Origin: Rhodospirillaceae bacterium
GTDB lineage: Bacteria > Pseudomonadota > Alphaproteobacteria > Rhodospirillales > Rhodospirillaceae
Direction: 5' to 3'
Length of the DNA: 64,000 bases
NCBI GenBank assembly: GCA_947476695.1
Contig: CANJRD010000009.1
Coordinates: 62,001 to 126,000 of the forward strand
Notes under the pieces: model-generated
Told to the model about the DNA's origin: nothing
Seen by the model: the letters and a program-made list of their open reading frames with translations, nothing else
Database searches by the model: none
Made by a program: the position numbers and the translations under genes
Part shown: positions 52,302 through 61,361 of the stretch, in pieces
How positions within the stretch are numbered: position 1 is the first letter of the stretch
Layout of the letters: each line of letters begins with the position of its first letter

Positions 52302-52309
52302 ACGCGGCC

Positions 52310-54145
52310 TCAGAGGCCGCGATCGAGGGCGAGTTCCACCGAGATCGCGCGCGCATCGGCGCCGCGCTGAAGCGTGGCCAGGCTTTCGAGCGCACGGCCC
52401 ACGGCCAAGTCAGACGGCGGGTTGATGCCGACGCGGCCGAGCAATTGCAACGCCAAGGCCACGGCTTCGCCCAGGCGGCGTTGGACCGTTGCAGCCGTCA
52501 GCGCGTGCCAAGCCGCAAGCGGCGGGGCGACCGTCGGGGCGGGCAGCGGCTCACCGCCGTCGAGCAAACCTTGCCAGGCGTCGAGGCTGACCGGGTCGCC
52601 CAGCGTCGTCAGCTGGCCGAGCAGGAATTCCTGCTGCGCCCGCGCTTGCGCCGGCGGCATGTCCTTCAGGGTCGCGGCCCAGGCCTGCAGCACGTCGCTG
52701 GAAATCGGCCCGCCGGCGAGAAGCTGGCGATAGGGGAAGAGGCGGCTGTTGACGATCGCGCTCTCCTCCGACGTGGCGCTCATGCCCTGCACGAGGTCGA
52801 GCCAGGTCTTGAGCCGCGAGGGCGCGGTAACAACACCGGCGTGATCGGCGGCGATCAGCACGCGCACCGCGGTGCCGGCGAACCAGGCGAGGTCGGCGGA
52901 CGGCGGCATCTGCAAGACCATCTCGGAGAACACCAGGCCGATGGTCGCGGGCGTGATTTGCGTCTGCGTGGGATCGCTGTCGCGCGCGAGATCCAAGGCG
53001 CGCGCGATGACTTCGGCCCGCGCGGTCGGAATGGACTGCGCCACGGCCAATTGATAGGTGGCCGCGCGTTGACGCGGCGTATCGAGCGCGATCTTCTCAG
53101 CGTCCGTCGCTTCGCCTTTGAGCGAAAGTTCCGCATAGGCGTTGCGCAGCACTTCGGGCGGCACCACACCGCTGGCGACCGCGCGCTCCAGCAAGGCGAG
53201 GCGCGCTTCATCGTTCGTGCCGGCGCCCGCGATCTGCGCGGCGACGATCAGCGTGGACGGATCTCCCGCGGCCACAAGGTCGGCGGGCAAGGGCGTCGCG
53301 GCCTGACGCAACATCGCAAACGTCAGCGCCGACAGCTTGGCGTCCTTCGGGACCGGCCCGGCATTACCTTGCAGCAAATCGGCGGCCCAGAAGAACGCGG
53401 GGTCGACCACGCCCTGCTCGCGCAGCAAACCAATCGCGAGGCCCGCCGCCGCTGTTTTGCCTTCGATGGCATCGCAGAGGACTTCGACTTTCTGCCAATA
53501 GGAATCGTCGCCGGACTCGCTGAGCGTGAGTCCGCGCTGGGCTTCAGAGCAGGCCGCATCGACTTTCGCTGTGATCAGCAAACCGTCGACACGGGTATGC
53601 GCCATCGTCGGCGTGCGCCGTTCGGCGGGGACGAGTTCGCTCAAGGCCAGGGCATTCGTCCAATCGCCGATGCCGGCCAGCGCGGTGACGCGCGCTTCCA
53701 GGAATGCGCCCGTCGCGCCTTCGTCGCCATCTTTTGACGGCTGCGCGCCCGAGAGCAGGAAACGCTGCGCGATGCGGCGCGCGGCGAAGTTCACGTACCG
53801 ATGCGGCAGTTGCAGCGCGAGCGCGCGTGCGACCTCGGGCTCGGTGTTCTCCCACAGGCTTTCCGGGAAGCCGCCGCTGTATTGGTCGACCAGGCCGACG
53901 GAGTCCGCGGGCGGTGCGTCGAGCGGTATCGCCGTGATCGGCGCGGCGGGTGGCGCGAGTGCCTGCGACAGACCGTCGTCCATTAGCGTCGACGGCGAAG
54001 ACGGCGTGGTGGTGGGCGCGGATGGCGCGGCTGCCGACGGCGCGGGCATCAGTTGCAGCGGCGCCCCGACTTGCGCCAGCACAGGTGAAGCGCAGCTCAG
54101 CAGAAGCGCCGGAACGAGCCAGCGCTGCCTATTTGAAGCGATCAT
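52310..54145 (-). CDS. Large secreted helical-repeat protein, unknown function
   Basis: 611 residues. A signal peptide ([16 protein letters not shown]) is followed by a Pro/Ala/Ser-rich linker to about residue 75, then a long Ala/Leu-rich helical region with superhelical-repeat character. No enzyme motif. It lies between xerD and a 61-residue membrane protein whose gene it overlaps by 17 bases. The same trio appears in my general knowledge of Rhodospirillales-like genomes, but I have not searched. Confidence 0.8.
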   Translation of the reverse strand: MIASNRQRWLVPALLLSCASPVLAQVGAPLQLMPAPSAAAPSAPTTTPSSPSTLMDDGLSQALAPPAAPITAIPLDAPPADSVGLVDQYSGGFPESLWENTEPEVARALALQLPHRYVNFAARRIAQRFLLSGAQPSKDGDEGATGAFLEARVTALAGIGDWTNALALSELVPAERRTPTMAHTRVDGLLITAKVDAACSEAQRGLTLSESGDDSYWQKVEVLCDAIEGKTAAAGLAIGLLREQGVVDPAFFWAADLLQGNAGPVPKDAKLSALTFAMLRQAATPLPADLVAAGDPSTLIVAAQIAGAGTNDEARLALLERAVASGVVPPEVLRNAYAELSLKGEATDAEKIALDTPRQRAATYQLAVAQSIPTARAEVIARALDLARDSDPTQTQITPATIGLVFSEMVLQMPPSADLAWFAGTAVRVLIAADHAGVVTAPSRLKTWLDLVQGMSATSEESAIVNSRLFPYRQLLAGGPISSDVLQAWAATLKDMPPAQARAQQEFLLGQLTTLGDPVSLDAWQGLLDGGEPLPAPTVAPPLAAWHALTAATVQRRLGEAVALALQLLGRVGINPPSDLAVGRALESLATLQRGADARAISVELALDRGL

Positions 54146-54314
54146 TCGAAATGACTTTTTCCGTCGTCACTTTTGGCGCGGGCATGTCCCAGGTGGCGAG
54201 AAACGCCACGCCGCCGACGAGTACCACCGCGACCAGAATGAGGATGACTTTGACCATCGTGCCTATCCCACCACCGGACCCACCGGAGGTCCGCTTCGTT
54301 CGTATACGTGCCAT
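54129..54314 (-). CDS. Small single-pass membrane protein
   Basis: 61 residues. A basic N-terminus (M-A-R-I-R-T-K-R) and a Gly/Ser-rich spacer precede one membrane helix, [20 protein letters not shown]. The tail [14 protein letters not shown] looks periplasmic. It overlaps the start of the large secreted protein by 17 bases, so the two are translationally coupled. Divergent from aroK. Confidence 0.75.
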   Translation of the reverse strand: MARIRTKRTSGGSGGGIGTMVKVILILVAVVLVGGVAFLATWDMPAPKVTTEKVISNDRFK

Positions 54315-54477
54315 CTATGGGACACCTTTCCTTAAAAACGCTGAAAAGGAGGGTCCCCCCGGCGCCACAATCGCTCCCCAGGGCGCAGTTCTCAAGTATT
54401 CTAAACGAGGCGGGTTCGGCGACAGGGCCCGCGCGGCTGTGATAGGTTGCGCTATCCCTTACGGAGGTACCCAGACG

Positions 54478-55059
54478 TTGAGCGCGTTACCCGAGCCCCA
54501 ACCCGCCGCCGGCACCTTGCCGCGCACGGTGGTGCTCATCGGCCTGATGGGCGCCGGCAAGAGCTGCATCGGTCGCAAGCTGGCGGCGCGCATCGGCGCG
54601 CCCTTCGTTGACGCCGACGAGGAGATCGAGCGCGCGGCGGGCCTGACGGTGGCCGAGATCTTCGCCAAGTACGGCGAGAGCGCGTTCCGCGACGGCGAAC
54701 GGCGCGTGATGTCGCGGCTGATCCAGGGGTCGCCCTCCATCGTGTCGGCAGGCGGCGGCGCCTTCATGGATGCCGAGACGCGTGACCTCATCAAAGGCAA
54801 CGCGGTTTCGATCTGGCTGCGCGCCGATCTCGAGACGTTGGTGGCGCGCACAAAGGGTCGGTCTCATCGCCCTTTGCTCAACAAGGGCGACCCGCGCGAG
54901 ATTCTGGCGGAGCTGATGCGCGTACGTGGCCCCACGTACGCCGAGGCGGACCTGGTGGTCGAAACCGGCGTGGACAATCCCAACGTCACGACCGCCCGGG
55001 TGCTCGCCGCTCTTGAGGGCCATTTAGGGCATCCGCTTGCCGAGCGCGCGGAATCCTGA
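54478..55059 (+). CDS. aroK: Shikimate kinase
   Basis: 193 residues from TTG 54478, chosen because a strong GGAGG (54463-54467) lies 10 bases upstream. Walker [13 protein letters not shown] and the shikimate-binding D-A-D-E-E-I-E and R-D-G-E-R-R are intact, as is S-A-G-G-G-A. The N-terminal 14 residues are extra. It phosphorylates shikimate, and aroB follows about 140 bases later. Confidence 0.93.
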   Translation: MSALPEPQPAAGTLPRTVVLIGLMGAGKSCIGRKLAARIGAPFVDADEEIERAAGLTVAEIFAKYGESAFRDGERRVMSRLIQGSPSIVSAGGGAFMDAETRDLIKGNAVSIWLRADLETLVARTKGRSHRPLLNKGDPREILAELMRVRGPTYAEADLVVETGVDNPNVTTARVLAALEGHLGHPLAERAES

Positions 55060-55198
55060 GCCCGCGCGCCATGAATACCCACCTCTTCGTTACGCCAGGC
55101 CGTGGCCGGTGCCCTTGCTTATGGCGCCGGACGCCGGGCATTGTGGCCGCATATGGCGCATCGACGCGCCCCTTCACAAGTTCGTGCGAGAGTTTTTC

Positions 55199-56359
55199 GT
55201 GACACCGCCAGATACCAATCCTGCAGAGACCGATCCCGCGACCGAGACGCTGACCGTCGCCCTCGGTACCCGCGCCTACCCGATTCACGTCGGACGCGGC
55301 CTGTTGGCGCGCGCGGCGGAACTGATCGTCCCGAAGCTGGCGCGCCCGCGCATCTATATCGTGACCGACAGCCATGTCGCGCCGCTGTATCTCCAACCGC
55401 TGGTGACTCAGCTGAAGGCCGCAGGTGTGCGCTGCGACCACACCATCGTGCCGGCCGGTGAGGCCAGCAAAGACATCGGCCCGCTGGCGCAGGTGTTGAA
55501 CGCGATGATCGCCGCGCGCTGCGAGCGTTCCACCACCGTGGTCGCGCTGGGCGGCGGCGTGATCGGCGATCTGGCCGGCTTCGCGGCCTCGATCCTGCTG
55601 CGCGGCGTGCCCTTCATTCAGATCCCGACAACATTGCTGAGCCAGGTCGACAGTTCCGTCGGCGGCAAGACCGGCATCAACATGCCGGCGGGCAAGAACC
55701 TGATCGGCACGTTCTACCAGCCCAAACTGGTTCTCGCCGATACGGACACACTGCAAACGCTGCCGCGCCGCGAATTATTGGCGGGCTACGCCGAAGTCGC
55801 GAAGTACGGCCTGATCGACGACGCCGACTTCTGGGCGTGGCTCGAGCAGAACGCGAGCGGTGTGCTCGGCGGCGGCGAAGCCTCGCACGCGCTGTTGCGC
55901 CGCTGCATCCTCACCAGTTGCAGGGCCAAGGCGCGCGTGGTCGCCGACGATGAACGCGAAGCTGGCGCGCGCGCGCTGCTCAATCTCGGCCACACCTTCG
56001 GTCACGCGCTGGAAGCCGAAACCGGCTACGGCGCGGAATTGCTGCATGGCGAGGGCGTTGCCATCGGCATGGTGCTGGCGTTCGATCTGTCGGCGCGCCT
56101 GGGCCTTTGCCCGCCGGAAGACGCCGCGCGCGTGCGCGAGCATCTTCGCAGCGTGGGTTTGCCGGTGCGCCCGCCCCGCGCCGGCCGCTTCGGGCCGATC
56201 ACACCGAAACGGCTGATCGACCACATGGGTCAAGACAAGAAGGTCAAAGACGGCGCCGTGCAGTTCATTCTCGCGCGCGGCATCGGCAAAGCCTTCATCA
56301 CCGCCGACGTGCCGATGGCAAAGGTCGAAGAGACCTTGGCCGCGGCGCAGGCTTCGTAA
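55199..56359 (+). CDS. aroB: 3-dehydroquinate synthase
   Basis: 386 residues from GTG 55199; an in-frame upstream ATG near 55118 could add about 27 residues. The family motifs V-A-L-G-G-G-V-I-G-D-L-A-G-F-A-A, P-T-T-L-L-S-Q-V-D-S-S-V-G-G-K-T-G-I-N and N-L-G-H-T-F-G-H-A-L-E-A are present, with zinc ligands Glu, His and His. It follows aroK in the shikimate pathway and is probably in the same transcript. The CNNM gene begins 9 bases later. Confidence 0.96.
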   Translation: MTPPDTNPAETDPATETLTVALGTRAYPIHVGRGLLARAAELIVPKLARPRIYIVTDSHVAPLYLQPLVTQLKAAGVRCDHTIVPAGEASKDIGPLAQVLNAMIAARCERSTTVVALGGGVIGDLAGFAASILLRGVPFIQIPTTLLSQVDSSVGGKTGINMPAGKNLIGTFYQPKLVLADTDTLQTLPRRELLAGYAEVAKYGLIDDADFWAWLEQNASGVLGGGEASHALLRRCILTSCRAKARVVADDEREAGARALLNLGHTFGHALEAETGYGAELLHGEGVAIGMVLAFDLSARLGLCPPEDAARVREHLRSVGLPVRPPRAGRFGPITPKRLIDHMGQDKKVKDGAVQFILARGIGKAFITADVPMAKVEETLAAAQAS

Positions 56360-56368
56360 CGGACCGCA

Positions 56369-57676
56369 ATGCTCTTCACGATCATCACTGTCGTCATTCT
56401 GATCGTCATCAGCAGCTTCTTCGCCGCGGCCGAAACCGCGCTGACGGCGACCTCGCGCTCGATGATGTTCCAGATGGAACAGGAAGGCAACAAACGCGCC
56501 GCGCGGGTCACGCACCTGTTGAAACGGCGCGAGCGGCTGATCTCGACCATTCTGTTCGTCAACACCGCCATCAACAGCCTGGCGGCGGCCCTAACGACCG
56601 AACTGATGATCGAAGTCTTCGGCGACCGCGGCGTGGTCTACGCCACGGCCATCATGACCGTCGTGCTGCTGATCTACGCCGAGATCCTGCCGAAGACCTT
56701 CGCGCTGTTGCACACCACCGCGACCGCGCTGCATGTCGCCGGCATCATGAGCTTCTTCGTGTGGCTGCTGACGCCGCTGAATTTCCTGGTTCAGGGCGTG
56801 GTGAATGCCACCATGCGCCTGTTCCGCGTGCGCACCGAGAACTCGCGCACGCCGGCCCAGTTGCTGTCCGAGTTGCGCGGCACGATCGAACTGCACATGG
56901 GCGAACACGACGTACGCGAAGGCGTGAAGACCGAGCGCGCGATGCTGCGCAGCGTGCTCGATCTGTCGCAGGTGACGGTCGTGGAGGTGATGACCCACCG
57001 CAAACGCACGGTGACGATCGACGCCGACCTGCCGATGCGCGAACTCATCGATCAGATGGCGGCAAGCCCCTATTCCCGCATTCCGCTGTGGCGCAAGGAA
57101 CCCGACAACATCGTCGGCGTGCTGCACGCCAAAGCCCTGCTGCGCATCTCCTCGACGCCCGGCATCGACATGAGCAAAGTCGACGCGGTCGCCTTGGCGG
57201 CCGCGCCCTGGTTCATTCCCGACACCACCAACCTGCAAGATCAGCTCGACGCCTTCCGCAAGCGGCGCGAACACTTCGCGCTGGTGGTCGACGAGTACGG
57301 CACCCTGCAGGGCGTGGTGACGCTTGAGGATATTCTGGAAGAGATCGTGGGCGACATTCGTGACGAACACGACGTGCCCGTCGCCGGCGTACGCCCGCAG
57401 ACCGACGGCAGCTATCTGATCGACGGCGCGGTGACGCTGCGCGACCTCAACCGCGAATTCGAATGGAATCTGCCGGACGACAAGGCGACGACCCTGGCCG
57501 GTCTGGTCCTTTACGAGAGCCGGATGATCCCGGCGCCGGGGCAGAAGTTCATCTTCCACGACTTCCGCTTCGAGGTCCTCCGGCGGAATCGCAATCAAAT
57601 CACACTGTTGAGGGTCACGCCGCCGCGCGTGGTGAAGGCCGAACAGGCCGCGAAGGCGGCTGCTCAACACGCCTAA
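56369..57676 (+). CDS. CNNM/CorC-family transporter-associated protein (DUF21 plus CBS)
   Basis: 435 residues. An N-terminal DUF21 membrane domain of three to four helices (about 1-145), then a CBS pair around 200-330, including V-V-D-E-Y-G-T-L-Q-G-V-V-T-L-E-D-I-L-E-E-I-V-G-D-I-R-D-E, and a C-terminal CorC/HlyC domain. Related proteins take part in magnesium or cobalt efflux. The ATG is 9 bases after aroB. Confidence 0.93.
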   Translation: MLFTIITVVILIVISSFFAAAETALTATSRSMMFQMEQEGNKRAARVTHLLKRRERLISTILFVNTAINSLAAALTTELMIEVFGDRGVVYATAIMTVVLLIYAEILPKTFALLHTTATALHVAGIMSFFVWLLTPLNFLVQGVVNATMRLFRVRTENSRTPAQLLSELRGTIELHMGEHDVREGVKTERAMLRSVLDLSQVTVVEVMTHRKRTVTIDADLPMRELIDQMAASPYSRIPLWRKEPDNIVGVLHAKALLRISSTPGIDMSKVDAVALAAAPWFIPDTTNLQDQLDAFRKRREHFALVVDEYGTLQGVVTLEDILEEIVGDIRDEHDVPVAGVRPQTDGSYLIDGAVTLRDLNREFEWNLPDDKATTLAGLVLYESRMIPAPGQKFIFHDFRFEVLRRNRNQITLLRVTPPRVVKAEQAAKAAAQHA

Positions 57677-57748
57677 CGGCATTCGCACTGCAGCAAGACG
57701 CAGTGGGCCTTGACCGCGCCGCGTCCCCGCGCCCAGACTTGAACACCG

Positions 57749-57766
57749 AGGTCCGGAAACGGACCT
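57749..57766 (+). other. Stable hairpin with GAAA loop
   Basis: AGGTCCG-GAAA-CGGACCT: 7-bp perfect stem with a GNRA tetraloop, in the 231-base gap between the CNNM and CBS genes. A second hairpin CACTGC-N8-GCAGTG lies at 57686-57705. No T-tract follows either, so a classical terminator is not shown. Confidence 0.4.
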
Positions 57767-57866
57767 GCCCCAAGGTTGCCCGTGAGTTGCTAGCTCGTGT
57801 GCGTTAAGGGGAGAGACAACCTTCCGGCCGGGTCTTGTTTTCCAGACCTCGCGAACCGGCGGCCAA

Positions 57867-57883
57867 GCTTGGATCATCCAAGC
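57867..57883. promoter_or_regulatory. Palindrome just upstream of the CBS-domain gene
   Basis: GCTTGGAT-C-ATCCAAGC: 8-bp arms around one base, ending 24 bases before ATG 57908 and just before the AAGGAG ribosome site. It may be an operator or a leader hairpin. Confidence 0.4.
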
Positions 57884-57907
57884 GACCGCGCCAGAAGGAG
57901 TGTCGCC

Positions 57908-58354
57908 ATGAATCTCCGCATCGTCCCCGATGTCATCAACGGCCAAGTCCTTGTCTGCGTGAGCCCTGCCGACACGGCGCGCTTTGCCGCGCGCCTGATG
58001 CGTGAACGAAAAGTCGCCGCCGTCCTGGTGATGGAAAACGAACGCCTGGTCGGCATCATCACCGAACGCGACATGACCAGCCGCGTGATCGCCGCGACCC
58101 GCGATCCCGACAGCACCAAATGCGGGGAGATCATGACCGGCAATCCGGACACGCTGTCGCCGAACGACAACGCGTCGGACGCCATCAACATGATGCGCAG
58201 CCGGAACTACCGGCACTTGCCGGTGGTCGATGGGATCAAGGTTGTCGGCATGGTCTCGGTGCGCGACCTCTATGCGGTCTACAACACCGAGCTGCAACAG
58301 GACCTGCGCGACCGCGATGCTTTCATCTACGGCGAGAACTACGGCGCGGCGTAA
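57908..58354 (+). CDS. CBS-domain pair protein
   Basis: 148 residues from ATG 57908, after an AGAAGGAG ribosome-binding site. Two CBS motifs: G-I-I-T-E-R-D-M-T-S-R-V near residue 45 and H-L-P-V-V-D-G-I-K-V-V-G-M-V-S-V-R-D-L near 110. Stand-alone CBS pairs bind adenosyl nucleotides and regulate partner proteins. No partner is obvious here. It is separated from the CNNM gene by 231 bases and appears to have its own promoter. Confidence 0.9.
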   Translation: MNLRIVPDVINGQVLVCVSPADTARFAARLMRERKVAAVLVMENERLVGIITERDMTSRVIAATRDPDSTKCGEIMTGNPDTLSPNDNASDAINMMRSRNYRHLPVVDGIKVVGMVSVRDLYAVYNTELQQDLRDRDAFIYGENYGAA

Positions 58355-58422
58355 CCCCCTACCGGACGGCCCAAGACCGCGCTAATACGGCGCATCCGCC
58401 GTCCGATCCGCGAGCTTGTGCC

Positions 58423-58980
58423 ATGCCGCTGCCGCCATCCACCGCCGAACGCAAACCGCTGCACAGGCGTAAAGTCGTCTGCGACGGCTATGAGCGCGCC
58501 GATGGCCTGTTCGATATCGAGGGCTGGCTGATCGACACCAAGCACACCGTGTCGCGCACCATCGAGCGCAACGACATTCCGCCGGGCGAACCCATCCACA
58601 GCATGGGGCTGCGCCTGACGGTCGACGACACCTACACCATCCGCGAAGTGGCCGCGGCGATGGATTTCACGCCGATGGACTTCTGCCACGGCGTGCCGCC
58701 GAATTTCCAAGCGCTGGTCGGCATTCAGCTGACGTCGGGGCTTCGCAAGAAGGTGCAGGAAGCTGTCGGCGGCAAGCTCGGCTGTACACATCTGATCGAA
58801 CTTGTGGGGCACATGGCGACGGTGACCTTCCAGACCATTCGCGGCAAGGATCCGCTCGATCCGAAACGCCACCGTCCCGGGACGGTGCCGACGGTGATGA
58901 ACAGCTGTCGCGGCTGGGGCGACGACGGCCCCATGATCAAGAATCTCTATCCGCCGTATTACGTCGGCACGGATAAGTAA
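58423..58980 (+). CDS. DUF2889-family protein
   Basis: 185 residues from ATG 58423. Residues about 15-180 show the family pattern: H-R-R-K-V-V-C-D-G-Y-E-R-A-D-G-L-F-D-I-E-G, H-S-M-G-L-R-L-T-V-D, and C-T-H-L-I-E-L near the C-terminus. Function unknown; the conserved Cys/His residues may bind metal. It is 68 bases after the CBS gene and convergent with the DUF1801 gene. Confidence 0.82.
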   Translation: MPLPPSTAERKPLHRRKVVCDGYERADGLFDIEGWLIDTKHTVSRTIERNDIPPGEPIHSMGLRLTVDDTYTIREVAAAMDFTPMDFCHGVPPNFQALVGIQLTSGLRKKVQEAVGGKLGCTHLIELVGHMATVTFQTIRGKDPLDPKRHRPGTVPTVMNSCRGWGDDGPMIKNLYPPYYVGTDK

Positions 58981-58986
58981 GCGCGG

Positions 58987-59457
58987 CTACGTCTTCTTCG
59001 CGACGTTGCGCGCGATGGCGGCTTTCACCAGCGCCTTGAACGCAGCCGCGTCGATCTTGCCGCCTTCGGGGATGTCGATGGCGCGGCGCATGTTGCCTTC
59101 AAGGCTCGCATTGAAGAGCTGCTTCGGGTCCGCAAGGCTGGCCCCGTGCGCGAAGGTCAGCTTCACGACGTTCTTGTAGGTCTCGCCGGTGCAGATGATG
59201 CCGTCGCGCGACCAGACCGGCGTGCCCATCCACTTCCATTCCTCGACGATCGCGGGATCGGCGCTGAGGATCAGCTTGCGCATCCGGCTCAGCATCTCGC
59301 CGCGCCAGTCGCCGAGGTCCTTGATGCGCCGGTCGATCAGCTTCGCGGCATCCTTGCCAAACGCCTGGCCGGCCTTCGGGAGCGCTTTGGGTTTGGCTTT
59401 AACGGTGGGCTTGGCTTTGGCGGGCGCCTTTTTGGCCGCGGCCTTACGAGTCGCCAT
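58987..59457 (-). CDS. DUF1801-domain protein with a Lys/Ala-rich N-terminus
   Basis: 156 residues. A low-complexity, very basic N-terminus (K-A-A-A-K-K-A-P-A-K-A-K-P) precedes the DUF1801 fold: L-G-D-W-R-G-E-M-L-S-R-M-R-K-L-I, V-E-E-W-K-W-M-G-T-P-V-W and V-K-L-T-F-A-H-G-A. The function of the family is not established. It is 1 base after bolA on the minus strand, so co-transcribed. Confidence 0.85.
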   Translation of the reverse strand: MATRKAAAKKAPAKAKPTVKAKPKALPKAGQAFGKDAAKLIDRRIKDLGDWRGEMLSRMRKLILSADPAIVEEWKWMGTPVWSRDGIICTGETYKNVVKLTFAHGASLADPKQLFNASLEGNMRRAIDIPEGGKIDAAAFKALVKAAIARNVAKKT

Positions 59458-59458
59458 A

Positions 59459-59737
59459 TCAGCCCTCTCCCGGCGCGGTGAGTTTCAGGGCCAGCGCGTG
59501 TACGCGCTCCTTCAACTCATCCGCCAGCACGCCATAGACCAGGCGCTGACGCTCCACGCGCGACTTGCCGGCAAAGGCGGCGGACTCCACGGCGACGTTG
59601 AAATGCGTCTCGCCGCCGCCGTCCGGATGCTCCCCGGCATGACCGTGGTGGCGCGACGAATCGTCGACGATATCGAGGCGCGTCGGCTGAAAGGCCGCCG
59701 TCAGTTTTGCGGCAATGCGATTGCTGTATTCACCCAT
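59459..59737 (-). CDS. bolA: BolA-family protein
   Basis: 92 residues from ATG 59737. The BolA/IbaG pattern is seen: N-R-I-A-A-K-L-T-A-A-F, L-D-I-V-D-D-S-S-R-H-H-G-H, H-F-N-V-A-V-E-S and R-V-E-R-Q-R-L-V-Y-G-V-L. BolA proteins bind FeS glutaredoxins and act in iron or stress control. Divergent from a J-domain gene; that pairing is common in alphaproteobacteria. Confidence 0.92.
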   Translation of the reverse strand: MGEYSNRIAAKLTAAFQPTRLDIVDDSSRHHGHAGEHPDGGGETHFNVAVESAAFAGKSRVERQRLVYGVLADELKERVHALALKLTAPGEG

Positions 59738-59808
59738 AGCCTCACCATGCACAGGCGGCAGGAAGATACAAGATTGTCCACCGCCGACCCCCACCCCATA
59801 TTTCGCCG

Positions 59809-60447
59809 ATGTCGCGTTCGCTTCCGCCCGATATCGAACCGTTTCCCGGCGCTCAGGAGCAACCCTCCGATAGCCGCACGCCGTGCTGCGCCTGGAAGGG
59901 CTGCGCCCATCGCGGGGAATTCCGCGCCCCGAAAGATCGCAAGCTGCAGGAGCACTACCTCTTCTGCCTCGACCATGTGCGGGCCTACAACGCGCAGTGG
60001 GATTTCCACAACGGCCTGACGCCGACGCAAATGGAAGCCGAGTTGCGCGACACGTCGACCTGGGGCCGGCCGACCTGGAAGCTGGGCACGCTGGGCGCGG
60101 GCTTACGCCCCGGCCAGAAGCCGCCCGAAGGTTGGAAAGGCCGTTACAAAATGAACGACCCGATGAACTTGGGCGCGGGCACGGGGTTCGATCCGCAACG
60201 CCGCAAGCGCGAGGAGGCCGAGCGCCGCCGCAAGATCAATCCCAAGGGCGCGGCGGAGGAAACCCGGGCGCTCAAAATCCTCGAACTCGCGCATCCCTTC
60301 ACGCTCGATGCCCTGCAACGGCGTTACAAAGCCCTTGCCAAGAAGCATCACCCCGACGCCAATGGCGGATCGGCTGAAGCGGAAACCCGCATGAAGCAGA
60401 TCAACGCGGCCTATCGCACGCTGAAAGCGCTGCTCGCGGCCGCCTAA
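59809..60447 (+). CDS. J-domain (DnaJ-like) protein
   Basis: 212 residues. The first 60 residues contain a Cys/His cluster (C-C-A-W-K-G-C-A-H-R-G and F-C-L-D-H) that may bind zinc. A basic linker follows. The J-domain is at the C-terminus, around A-L-K-I-L-E-L and Y-K-A-L-A-K-K-H-H-P-D-A-N-G-G, with H-P-D intact. The placement of the J-domain at the end, and next to cobS, is usual for this alphaproteobacterial family. Confidence 0.92.
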   Translation: MSRSLPPDIEPFPGAQEQPSDSRTPCCAWKGCAHRGEFRAPKDRKLQEHYLFCLDHVRAYNAQWDFHNGLTPTQMEAELRDTSTWGRPTWKLGTLGAGLRPGQKPPEGWKGRYKMNDPMNLGAGTGFDPQRRKREEAERRRKINPKGAAEETRALKILELAHPFTLDALQRRYKALAKKHHPDANGGSAEAETRMKQINAAYRTLKALLAAA

Positions 60448-60461
60448 GAAGAGGCGCGTCC

Positions 60462-61247
60462 GTGGATCTCGAACTTCGCAACAAAGTCGCCGTCATCACC
60501 GGCGCCAGCCGCGGGCTTGGCGCGACCAGCGCACGCCTGCTGGCCGCCAACGGCGCGCGCCTTGTGCTGGCCGCGCGCACGACCACCGATCTCGACAAGG
60601 TCGCGCAGGACTGCGCCGCGTCGCCCGGCGTGATCACCGTGCCCAGCGATCTGACCCTGCCGGAGGCCGCCGATGCCGTGCGCGACGCCGCGCTGAAGGC
60701 CTTCGGCCGCATCGACATCCTGATCAATTCCGCCGGCGCCTCGCAGGGCGGTGTGTTCTGGGAAATCCCCGACACCGTCTGGCAGGACAGCCTGAACCTG
60801 AAATTCATGAGCACCGTGCGCATGATGCGCGCGGTAATCCCCACGATGATCGCGCAGAAATACGGCCGCATCGTCAACATCATCGGCAGCAACGGCATGC
60901 AGCCGTCGGCGCGCCTGCTGCCGGGCTCCGCCGCCAATGCCGCACTCCTGGCGGTCACGCGCGGCATCACAGAGGACCTGGCGCCGCACAACGTGGTCGC
61001 GAATTCCGTGAACCCCGGGCCGACGCGCACCGAGCGCTGGACGACTTTGATGAACCGGCTGTCGCAAAGCTCGGGCCGGTCCGTCGCCGACGTCGAGAGC
61101 GATTTCACGCGTCAGATCCCGCGCGGCCAGTTGGCCGAGCCGGAGGAGATCGCCAACTGGATCGTGTTCATGGCTTCCGACCGGGCCGCCAACATGAACG
61201 GCACCGGGGTCATGGTCGACGGCGGCTGGTTCAAAGGACTTGGCTGA
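60462..61247 (+). CDS. SDR-family oxidoreductase lacking the Tyr-Lys pair
   Basis: 261 residues from GTG 60462. The coenzyme motif V-I-T-G-A-S-R-G-L-G and N-S-A-G are normal, and S143 is present. Where the catalytic Y-x-x-x-K should be (156-160) it reads S156-A-A-N159-A160, so neither Tyr nor Lys is present. The neighbouring Q-P-S-A-R-L-L-P-G-S-A-A-N-A-A-L-L resembles a recognised non-canonical SDR subgroup. Substrate unknown. It lies between the J-domain gene and cobS, which are normally adjacent, so it may be an insertion into the operon. Confidence 0.85.
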   Translation: MDLELRNKVAVITGASRGLGATSARLLAANGARLVLAARTTTDLDKVAQDCAASPGVITVPSDLTLPEAADAVRDAALKAFGRIDILINSAGASQGGVFWEIPDTVWQDSLNLKFMSTVRMMRAVIPTMIAQKYGRIVNIIGSNGMQPSARLLPGSAANAALLAVTRGITEDLAPHNVVANSVNPGPTRTERWTTLMNRLSQSSGRSVADVESDFTRQIPRGQLAEPEEIANWIVFMASDRAANMNGTGVMVDGGWFKGLG

Positions 61248-61285
61248 TTCGCGCCGAAAACCCGCCCCACGACGTTAGCCCTGCA

Positions 61286-61317
61286 CGCCCGGCGAGCGGA
61301 TTGCCCCTCGCCGGGCG
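61286..61317 (+). terminator. Strong hairpin between the SDR gene and cobS
   Basis: CGCCCGGCGAG-N10-CTCGCCGGGCG: 11-bp perfect stem, 10-base loop, in the 114-base gap. No T-run follows, so factor-independent termination is not certain. It may separate the SDR and cobS transcripts. Confidence 0.45.
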
Positions 61318-61361
61318 GCATGTCATAAGAACCGCCCGTTTCCGGCCCCCGACGGTGACAC

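Noticed and set aside
61248-61361. Cobalamin riboswitch before cobS
   Set aside because: The gap is only 114 bases and contains one simple hairpin; no B12-box sequence was seen.
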